Origin: Amorphophallus konjac
Lineage: Eukaryota; Streptophyta; Magnoliopsida; Alismatales; Araceae
NCBI GenBank assembly: GCA_022559845.1
Contig: CM040128.1
Span: forward strand, 74,277,247-74,341,246
Direction of reading: 5' to 3'
Length of the DNA stretch: 64,000 nucleotides
The translations under genes were made by a program, and so were the position numbers. Under the pieces are notes generated by a model. The model did no database searches. It saw only the letters and a list, made by a program, of their open reading frames with translations, and was not told the origin of the DNA. Positions within the stretch are counted from its first letter, which is position 1. Every line of letters begins with the position of its first letter. This document shows, piece by piece, positions 55,490 through 64,000 of the stretch.

Positions 55490-55935
55490 CAATCCCACAT
55501 AATGAAACCTACCCGAGAATGAATGGGTCGACAGGGGGGAGGCGACAAGGCTCTCGGAGGAGGGGGGAGCTCACCGCTGCCGCCGAGATGAAGAGAGAGA
55601 AGGGAGAAGTAAGAAATGAGGGGAAAACCCTCTCGGGGGGTTAAAAAGAAGAAGAAAGAGGGGCTTCTCGGCGCAAAGAAAAGCGCGCCGAGAGCCCCCC
55701 GTCGGCCGGAAGAAAAAGGGGGCGCGCCAAGAACCCATCCACCAAGAAGCCCACGCCGAAGACATGCGCATCGAGAAGCCCTCGCCGAGGACACCCGCGT
55801 CGAGAAGCTACCGCCAAGAGCGCCCGCGCCGATAAGACCCTGCCAAAGAGGCCCCTGCCGAAGTGGCCGCGCCGACAACGGCCGCGCCGAGAGCGCCATG
55901 CCGAGAGGTCCAAGGCAATGCCTCAAAATCCCCGA
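55490..55935. repeat. GC-rich upstream region with GCGCCGAGA-type repeats
   Basis: Between the start of the antisense gene and the 3' LTR. On the minus strand, short units close to CTTCTCGGCGCGGG repeat every 16-22 bp from about 55670 to 55905. The same core (CGGCGC/GCGCCGAGA) forms the clusters in both LTRs. It may be the promoter or leader of the antisense gene. Confidence 0.65.
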
Positions 55936-56127
55936 ATGGTGACAATGAAGTCAGAAAATGAAAAAACATGAAAAACATGGAAATGAAAGATGCATATGCA
56001 GGATGTTACTACAGCAACATGATCAAGCTAAAGGACAATGTCAAAGATAAAACTGAGGAAGATACCCTCGAATGATGAAAGACACCTGCAGACCCTGTGT
56101 CGCTTATTCTGTGCTTACGTCGCCCGC

Positions 56128-56141
56128 AGATGGGGGGCATT
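56128..56141 (+). other. Polypurine tract of inner Tat
   Basis: AGATGGGGGGCATT directly before the 3' LTR start TGTTGACACC. Confidence 0.8.
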
Positions 56142-59100
56142 TGTTGACACCTTGAAAATGAACAGAGGTGGAAGCAGAATTGAAAAGGGAAGTCAGACCT
56201 ACAGTGAAAGATCACTGATGAAGCTCGTCAACCATCTAACCGGCCGAAGTCTTTTCGAACTGAAGCTGATGTCTGATCTTGTCACCGTTCGGCTGACAAT
56301 GCTGATGAAACATACCCGATTTTGTCATCGTTCAGATGGCAATACTGATTAAACCCCAGTTTGTTCACTGATGGAACCTCAAGAAGATCTCAACAAAGTC
56401 ATGTCGCTACTAAAGAGGCCTTATTCGGTCTTGATGGAAATCAATTCAAATAAGAAAGAGAATCCTAAGGCACGTGTGAGGCCTAAAGGCACCAGATGGG
56501 CCGGCCGTTTGGGCTTCTGAGATTAGCGCCGGGAACCTCAACAAGGGGCCACTTGTCGCGCCGGGAGCTGTGTCGAACGGAACGAGCCATGCCGACTGTC
56601 CTCCACCGAGAGGACGGGAGGATGGGGTCTATAAAAACAAACCCTCTTTGAATGAAAAGGGGATCGAGGTCGGGCGGTGGATCAAAAAGAAAGAAAAGAG
56701 AAGAAACCTACAGAGAGAGAGAGCCTCCTCCGCTGAAAAAAAAGAAAGAGAGAAGAGATCAATCCCAAGGGAAGAAGCTCCAGGTGGGCATCCGGGAAGG
56801 GAGAGGAGTCAATGCTCCGCCCTCCCCCATGTTTTCTTTTCTTCTGCTTCATGTAATCGTTCAAGTTTTGTTTCGATTCCTTGAATGTAGCCAGGATATC
56901 TCGGCGTCTGTCTTATCCCCTTTCCCTCACTCTCTCCCTGTGATCGGTCTGAGTCTTGGAATGATGTATCGCCTGGGTTTTCTTACTATGTATCTTCCCT
57001 GATGGATGTCGTAAAACGAATAAATATGATGGGCTACAGTTCAAGCCTGATTTTGATTCCTCTGAAGCTCTATCATCTTTCTTCGTGTTATCTGTCTACT
57101 CTCAGACTAGTAGCATGCTGATCCCCTTCCCCAGTGGATTAATGATCCGCCGATTCGTCTGTTTTCTTTTCGTTGCAGCACTGTCCGTGCTTATCTCAGA
57201 GCCCGGGACAGACCATCCCTTGGCTTCCGGGATGATGCCGTGCTATGCAATGATCGAAGATTGTGAGACTCCGGAGTTCTAAGTGCTTATACTTTGTCCG
57301 TTGGCATCGTCGAAATCACCTCTGGGTCCAGAGACAGTCATCTCTTGGCTCCCAGGGCGATGAATGACCATATCAAGGTTGTCCCCAGGGCCCTGCGTGA
57401 TAATGGCGATAGATGGGGGCCTCCAGACCTCGGCCTCCCCAAATCCCTCCTGAACCCTGATGCCTCTATGAAGCCCAAACCTAATCCAGCTCAGATTTGA
57501 TAACCTGATCAGTTTCGATTCCATAGAACCTGTTTGTTTCGGCCTGGATCATCATTAAATCCAAAACAGAGTGTCGTAAAACCCTAAACCCATCTCGGTG
57601 CCCTCATCCATCTCGGCCCCGTAAACAGTAAAGCAAGTGAATAGCCCTCGGCGCGAGTCTTCCCGCGCCGATAACCCCACCTCACCTGCGCCGAGAGCTC
57701 CCCTTTGCCAGTTCCCGGCGCCCAAACAGTCCCCCACAAAGCGGCCTTCCCAGCGCGAAGCTTCATGCGCCGAGAACCCCCGCTTGTGTTTGCTTCCCGG
57801 CGCGCCGAATAGTATCCTATGAAGAACCCTTCCCGGCGCGATGGTTTTGGCGCCGGGAACCACCCTTTTCCAAGCCGAGGGCCTCCTTAAGCCGTGAACC
57901 CTCCATCTCTTGAACCTTGGACGAAAATCCTTGCTATCATTGAAGAAACCCCACAGATACCCTTGTGAACTGCTCAGTATACCCTACATTCTATCAAGAA
58001 TGCCTTGAGTCATCACATGCACTTCAGGGGCGACAATTAGTGGGAACGACTCCCCTTTTTCCACGTGGTTTCCCGAACTCGATCGGCTTTTATAACCTTA
58101 AGGACCAAGGAAGCTCTGCCACTGCATAAGCGTCTACGGTCTCAAAAGGAATATCAAGATAGTGCTGCAAGCACATACAGGCGTCAGGGGCCCTATACCC
58201 CTCTGTTTTTGGCTTTCACCCCGGCATTCCGTGGGTGATCGTATATCATTCTCTGGCAAATATCAAGTCTAGGGGAGGTGCTGTCAAAATTATCCCAGGA
58301 TGACAGAGATGACATGAAACCTATCCCCGGGACCTTATCTATCAATGGTGACAGAGGCTCCCTATACTTCATTGTTCCCCTCCCAAACTTTTCTATGTTC
58401 CTGGCCTTCCTTGGGAACCTACACCGAAATAGGTTGAAGTCCAGTGAATTGAGCCATTTTGACTCCTTATGGCCCATTTGCTTCAACCCGATCATCATGA
58501 AACCCCAAAACAGAGTACCGTAAGCTCTGTTCTTATCCCGGAGCCCTCACACCTCTCGGCCCCGCTTACAGGGAACTGGATGAACAGCTCTCGGCGCCAC
58601 TTTTCAGGCGCCGAGAACCATCTTGACCTCCTCCCCTGCGCGTCGGAAGCCCCTGCACCTTGGCCGCACCGAGAACCGGCTTGGCCTTCTCCCCTGCGCG
58701 CCGGGATCCCCCCTTGGCATCTTCATGCGCCGAGAGCCTAACCCACTGGTATCTTTCTGGCACCAGGAACCCTAACTCCTTGGCATCTTATGGCGCCGAG
58801 GACCTAACCCCTCCTTGGCATCGCATGGCGCCGAGAACACTCTCCTCCTTCATGCAGAATGGCATTAACACCAACTTCCCGGCACCTCAAACAGTACCTC
58901 ATGAAGAACCCTTCCCGGCACGGTGGTTTTCGCGCCGAGAACCTACATGCACACCCAACCTGCCCCAGGAGCCTACTCCTCCATACAATTGAACCCCCCG
59001 TCACTTTAATCAAGCCAATCCAGGGACGCCCATGAGTCATCATATCTGGCCCGGGGATAAATTTAAAAGGAAGTTAGACTCCCTTATGCTCCGCTATCCT

Positions 59101-59813
59101 ATATCGGACTTATGAACAACCCCTTTTGCTTGCGAGGATTCTGTCACTGCATGAGTCCTGCCGGCTTTCCACAAAGGGAAAATCATACATTGCCCTATAT
59201 CCTATATATACGGGTTGGGAGGTTGGACCTCTCTCTTTCTCTCGGCTTTCATCCCGACACTCCGTGAGTGATAGCCTATTTCCCTCTCGGCATAATCCAG
59301 ATTAAGAGGAAATGCTGTCGAAATATTGATCGATGCTTTAAACCTACATCATGGTCGTGGCTCACCTCGACCGTGATTGATATCTTCCATCTCCTAGTTC
59401 CCCCCTAAGCATAATTGTTTTGAACCGCCGATTCAACGATATGGTCTGTTTCTGTGGTTGATGTTATTATCTTACCCGCCTCCCTGGCCCTGGTATGAAG
59501 TTTAAAATTAAGCATGTGAACATCTGTTCACCTTATGAGGCCTCCTATTCCGGCGTTTAATCAAGGGTTGTCCTTCCTTGGAAGGGCGTAATTAACGCCA
59601 TAGCCTTTATGGTATGGCGGACTTCTGGTCCCGACTCGGACTTCACAATCGACTGACCAAGTCAAGTCGAGCGCACAATGAAATCATCACGCATGTGACT
59701 GGCACGCCTAATAAATACAAATAAGAGAAATTCCCGAATAAATAATAATATAATCAAATATCAAAAAATAAAAATAAAATAAAAAGAAAAGAGACCAAAA
59801 TCCCGCGTCCACA
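56142..59813 (+). repeat. 3' LTR of inner Tat (3672 bp)
   Basis: Matches 20576-24248 with a few dozen substitutions and small indels by eye. TATA candidate 1 at 56629; GCGCCGAGA clusters at about 57650-57860 and 58545-58945. Followed by TSD GAAGT. Confidence 0.95.
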
Positions 59814-59818
59814 GAAGT
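59814..59818. repeat. TSD GAAGT, right copy (inner Tat)
   Basis: Matches 20571-20575. Outer Tat second RNase H sequence is split exactly here. Confidence 0.97.
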
Positions 59819-61680
59819 GTGCAGCACTTCTCCGTTTGGAGATTTGAGGATGATGCCGGCTCTGGCCCGTACCTTGGTGCATTCGGACGGGGTAACTTCT
59901 GTTCTCGAGGCCCCGTCGAAATACAACTGCCAGATGACTTGTTGGGCTTGGTCTACCTCCAGTGTTTCATCTTCGGGTAGCTCGGTGGCCAACGGAGAGT
60001 CTTCGGGCATTGGGTGTGCTGCGAAGAAGTCCGCGACGGCTTGTCCCTTAACGGCCCTCTGTGGCACGTAGGTGATGTCAAACTCCATGAGCAGCACGGC
60101 CCATTTTCCCAGGCGCCCCTTCGGGACTGGCTGGGAGAGAATGTGCTTGATGGGATCGGCTCTGGATATTAAATTTACTTCATGGGACAGCATATAGTGC
60201 CTCAGCTTCTTGACTGCGAAGACCAAGGCAAGGCAGACTTTCTCGATCGGGGTATACTTGGCCTCTGCCCCCACCAATCTCCAACTGAGGTAGTAGAGAG
60301 CCTGCTCCTTTCCCTCATCATTATTTTGGGCGAGCATTGCCCCCAGTGAATATTCGGTGGCCGCTATATAGAGAATAAGCGGTCTGCCTTTGACAGGTGC
60401 CCCCAGGACTGGCGGGGTCTTCAGGTACTCCTTTAGCTGGTCGAACGCGTGCTGGCATTCGTGACCCCAACTGAAGGGTGCACTCTTCATCATTAGTCTG
60501 TGAAATGGTTGGCAACGCCCCGACAAGTTGGAAATGAACCTGCGGATGTAAGCTAGACGGCCCTGTAGGGACCTTAGCTCTCCCAGATTCTTCGGAGGGG
60601 GCAGCTCCTGGATGGCTTTTATTTTGAAGGGGTCAATCTCGATCTCTCTATGCTGGACAATGAAGCCGAGGAACTTCCCGCTGGACACGCCGAAGGCGCA
60701 CTTCATGGGGTTCATTTTCAGCCTGTACAGCCGGAGCCTTTGGAAGATGACCCTAAGGTCACTCAGATGCTCATCTCTTTTCTTAGTCTTGATGACTAGA
60801 TCATCAATGTAGCATTCGACCTTGCTATATAGCAGCTCGTCGAAGATCTTGGTCATCGCCCGCTGATATGTAGCACCGGCATTCTTGAGGCCGAAGGGCA
60901 TCCTCTTGTAGTGGAATATCCCCTTTGGCGATCTGAAGGCCGGGTGGATCCGGTCGTGGTCGGCTATCCAAATTTGGTTATAACCGGATGATCCATCCAT
61001 AAAAGACAGGGCCTCGTGACCAGTGGTTGCATCAATCATCACTTCGGTGATAGGTACCGGGAAGTCATCTTTCGGGCAGGCTTTATTCAAGTCGCAGAAA
61101 TCCACGTAAATCCTGATCTGTCCATTCTTCTTCTTCACCGGTACGATGTTGGCCAACCAAGTAGTGTACTGGTTTTCCGCCACGAAGTCGACGTCTATGA
61201 GCTTGTCGACCTCCTTGCAGATCTGGCTGATCAATTCTGGCCTCATACGCCGGGGAGGCTGCTTCACTGGCTCCACCTTGGGATCAATGGCCAAAATGTG
61301 CTGAGTTACTTCGGGGCTGAGCCTGGGCATTTCTTTGTATTTCCAGGCAAAGTAATCCCGGAATTCTTGTAGCAGCTTTGTGTATTGTTCCCTCTCCTGC
61401 GGGGGCATAAGAGCACTCAGAAAGGTCGCCCTGGGGTCGCCTTCTATGCCGAGATTGATCTCAATCAATTCGTCGACAGTGGCCTGGCCGCCATTTTCAA
61501 TTTTCGGCGGGGCTGGCAACAAATCGACAAAGTCTTGGTCTTCATTATCCTCGGGCTCGAGGACGCCATCCCCCTCTTCTTGTTTCTCGTGACTGGGCAC
61601 GGAGGCTGCGTTCACCGCGCATTCCTCCTGGGCCGTAGCCGCTGGGTCCGCGGGGTCCGCTGGCACAGAAAGGCACAGGG
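59819..61680 (-). pseudogene. pol: Outer Tat pol: RT, degenerate RNase H, start of second RNase H
   Basis: Minus-strand frame open throughout this stretch. GGQATVDELIEINLG at about 61490 opens the RT region. RT contains FMDGSSGYNQIW and CYIDDLVIKT (60797-60815). The first RNase H lacks its Asp (LYIAATEYSLGA, near 60360). The second begins LYFDGASRTE near 59930 and is cut at 59819 by the inner Tat; it continues at 20570, where a TGA stop lies within about 30 bp of the junction. Several conserved residues differ from the inner Tat (IYVDFCDLNK against ICVDFRDLNK), consistent with decay. Confidence 0.9.
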
Positions 61681-62470
61681 CCACCTCGGGGTCTTCTGTG
61701 TATTCATCATAGACAACTCTGGCGGGGGCCGGGGCATCTTCAGGCGCCTGGTACTGGATAGATACTGTGTAGGCTCCTCTTCTGGGGTTGTTCGTCACGT
61801 GGGGGCACGGCGGGGCCACCACATAGTCTCCCATTCTGAGCTCATCCCTGTCAATGAGGTCTTGAGCAATGTCTTTGAAGACATAGCAGTCTTCGATGGC
61901 GTGGCCCAATATCTGGTGATAGGGACAAAACAGTGGGTCCCCACTTCTTTGGGTGTCCTGCGCCCTCTTGGACCCTGGGAGGGAGACTTTGCCGTAATGG
62001 TAGGCCTAGTCAAAGATACCCCGAGTCTTCTCTCTTGGGAAGGAGTAGGGCTTCTGCAGCTTCTCTTGGAGTGTCATGCCTCGCCTGGCTGGCCGCCCGG
62101 TTAATGGGCTTGCCGTATCTCTTTTTTCCCTTCTTGACCGGACAGAGGCATCAGGGCTGGTGTCTCGGGGCCAAGACATATGGCCACCCCACGGGCGGAG
62201 AGAACCTTGGATCAGGTCGGTCACTAGCGAGGTCAACTCAGCCAGTCGTGTCTTTAACATCCCGATCTCCCGTTGCTGCCTATGGTACAAGGCGTACATG
62301 ACGGGGTCGTATCAAGGAGAGTCCGGAGCATGGCCCATGCTACTACTCCATGCTTCACCAGCAGGCCGGAGTGAGGGCGCCTCGGTGATATGACCCTTTG
62401 AGGTTAGTACCTCGGAAAAGGAGGATGTCTTCCCCATGCAGCGGCGGCGGAGAGGGTTCCAAAGGAACAC
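61681..62470 (-). pseudogene. Stray gag segment between protease and RT of outer Tat
   Basis: In the same minus-strand frame as the flanking protease and RT, this piece resembles inner Tat gag: YHRQQREIGMLKTRLAEL (like RYQQEISALRRQLNE), LQKPYSFPREKT (like MRKAYSFPKDKT) and the knuckle CPYHQILGHAIEDCYVFKDI. The capsid domain between the first two blocks is missing. Stops: TGA 62312-62314 and TAG 62006-62008. In the inner Tat no gag-like sequence lies between protease and RT. It looks like an internally deleted gag copy placed in pol, by recombination or template switching. Confidence 0.75.
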
Positions 62471-64000
62471 TTCTTCGTCTTGCGCCTCCTCAGTCAGAGG
62501 CGTGAAATGTACATCTTGGTGGGCTTCCCGCAAGTCTGCAGCTTCCGCGGGGTCATCGCCGGACAGAGCCAAAACTGATATAACATCAGTTTCGTAATAA
62601 TCTTCTAGTGAAAAGCCAAGACCGGGGTGCTTGGTAATTTGCAGCAGCCGCCGATCCAGGTTTGGTGGGTTCCACATCCTTTCAAACATTTTCTTCCGGC
62701 CGGAGGGTTGATAAGGGGGAATCTTTTGCTTTCTGACCATTCTGGCTGCCCGGTCAGTCATGTAAGGAAGTCCCGCGATGGGGACGTGTGAGTCATACAA
62801 CTCGTCAAGAAACCGGCAATCATCATCTTCCCTGACTGGTTTTTTCCCAGCAACATAAAAGATAGTGGGTTGCCCCTCAGGGTTAGGCACCTCAAAAGTT
62901 TTCAGCTGCTCGGCTGCTTGACATTCAATTCGTGTTATAGGCTTGACGATCCCTGGCAGGACTCTGACATCCTCTAACAGGTCTTCGAGGCAAGGCGTCC
63001 CCGGTGTAGGATAGATGGCGAGAGGAGCTGCCTTGAATACCCCCCCTTCTTGTGCGATGAATGGTACATGTGGGGGAGCCACATAGCCTGGGGGTGGTGG
63101 AGGAAACCAGCTGCCTTCCTTGACCCTCTTCGTTCCCTTGTCTTGGGCGGCTTCAGGAGCTTGCTTCGCCTTCTCTAAGTACAGATTGGCATCTGACAAA
63201 TGACACTCGAACACCTCGAACGGGTGGAGGTCGGCGAAGATTGTGACTTCCTTTCCCTCGCAGGGGTACTTGATACATTGGTGCAAGGTGGAAGGTACTA
63301 CTCTGTTCTGGTGTAACCAGGGCCGGCCAAGTAGCGCCTTATAGGAGGTGTTGGAGTTGATGACGTGGAACTGGACCTTGGTGGTGAAATCATCAAAGGT
63401 CATGTTGAATTCTGCGACCCCCATGGGCACCTTGCATTTCTGGTTAAAATCAGAAATCTTGACATTCTTGACCTCAACCAGGTGTACGTCAAAGTAGTGC
63501 TTTTGGTACACCCGGTAGGGGAGTATATTCACTGCCGCCCCTGGGTCAATCAATACCCTGTTGATAGGCTGGCCATTCAGCTGCCCTTTCATGTAGAGGG
63601 GTCTGTTATGACTGCAGGTGGGCAGGAGCATGTCATCTTCTGTGAAAGCCACAGCTACTTCAGGTGATATTTTTGCCAGACATGCTTCAAGGTGTGCTGG
63701 CGTCTGGAGTGCGGCAATGATGGCTTGCCGTGTTTCTTCATCCAAAGACAGCATCTCCCATACGGTGAATCGAGCCGGGATCTTTTTGAGGTGTCTGACT
63801 ATTCGGTCGGCAGCCCGCACCTTGAGTAACTTCATCTCTTCGGCCTTGTCGCGCCTGCCCCCACCTTGGGGCTGGGGTGTCAGATCAGGGGATGCCTCCT
63901 TTGCGGGTTCTGTCACAGCCTGTTGAGCCTGTGTGGACTGCTGGGCTTCCCCCATTTCTTGCATGAATTGGGCAAGGTTTGGGATGCCGTTAAATTCTTC
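62471..64000 (-). pseudogene. pro: Outer Tat protease region
   Basis: The minus-strand frame is open from the window edge (EEFNGIPNLAQFMQEMGEAQ) to about 62470. Residues MKLLKVRAADRIV..KKIPARFTVWEML match the region before the inner Tat protease. Protease motif LIDPGAAVNILPYRVY near 63540; YKALLGRPWL near 63330; LHPFEVFECHL near 63205. The linker after it is Glu/Asp-rich. True gag should lie beyond 64000. Aspartic protease would cut the polyprotein; this element is not functional overall. Confidence 0.88.

Larger units (their letters stand above)
20576..59813 (+). mobile_element. Inner Ty3/gypsy Tat element, complete with two nested insertions
   Basis: Both LTRs (3673 and 3672 bp, TGTTGACA...CCACA) are flanked by GAAGT. 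It contains a primer site, gag, protease, RT, RNase H, a second RNase H, integrase, 3' tandem repeats, an antisense multi-exon gene and a purine tract. Without the solo LTR (2.2 kb) and chromovirus (11.1 kb) it is about 25.9 kb, very large but normal for Tat/Ogre-type elements. LTRs differ at a few dozen sites by eye (1-2 percent), so it is older than the composite element. It is inserted in the second RNase H of the outer Tat, in opposite orientation. Confidence 0.95.
7928..64000 (-). mobile_element. Outer Ty3/gypsy Tat element, host layer of the nest (minus strand)
   Basis: Pieces at 7928-8532, 16985-20575 and 59819-64000 rejoin in frame once the insertions TTGCC (8533-16979) and GAAGT (20576-59813) are removed. 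On the minus strand, protease, a stray gag segment, RT, RNase H and the start of a second RNase H run from 64000 to 59819, and the second RNase H and integrase continue from 20570 to 18873. A tandem-repeat region and a plus-strand antisense gene follow in the 3' part. Gag and LTRs lie outside the window. The second RNase H and the antisense gene identify the Tat lineage. Many stop codons show it is inactive. Confidence 0.85.

Noticed and set aside
1..64000. Host protein-coding, rRNA or tRNA genes
   Set aside because: Every long coding segment belongs to a retrotransposon or its antisense gene. I saw no rRNA or tRNA gene sequence.

Overview
The window is plant nuclear DNA with no recognisable host gene. 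It is a nest of LTR retrotransposons: Ty3/gypsy Tat with an extra RNase H, a Tekay/Del-type chromovirus, a Sirevirus-like Ty1/copia element, and a non-autonomous family I cannot place. This fits the repeat-rich heterochromatin of a large angiosperm genome. The species cannot be named from the sequence.

Nesting was read from target-site duplications (TSDs) and from reading frames that resume across each insertion. The host layer is an old Tat element ('outer Tat') with pol on the minus strand. It is seen at 7928-8532, 16985-20575 and 59819-64000. Its antisense gene lies on the plus strand at 7928-17726. Three elements sit in it. (1) A gag-only, Sirevirus-like copia element enters from the left edge and ends with a 3.3 kb 3' LTR at 7927. 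(2) A composite non-autonomous LTR element (8533-16979, TSD TTGCC) is arranged LTR-internal-LTR-internal-LTR and encodes an 870-residue protein with GC(P/N)GPP repeats. (3) A complete 'inner Tat' element (20576-59813, TSD GAAGT) lies on the plus strand. The inner Tat carries a solo LTR in gag-pol (28383-30582, TSD AACCC) and a full chromovirus (36261-47350, TSD TCCTT) in its 3' tandem repeats.

Inner Tat layout: 5' LTR, primer site, basic N-terminal region, gag, protease, RT, degenerate RNase H, second RNase H, integrase, 41-bp and 126-bp tandem repeats, then a multi-exon gene on the opposite strand (55309 to 50165) with a plant-mobile-domain-like exon and a coiled-coil last exon, then purine tract and 3' LTR. 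The same antisense last exon, still open, is present in the outer Tat.

Nearly all pol genes are broken, mostly by single stop codons consistent with C-to-T or G-to-A change. The main leads are the spliced antisense PMD/coiled-coil gene shared by both Tat elements, the unknown GC(P/N)GPP-repeat protein, an array of about 60 copies of AAGTCTATACATTG in the copia LTR, GGGTCGACCC palindromes in LTRs of two unrelated elements, and a gag segment inserted in frame between protease and RT of the outer Tat.
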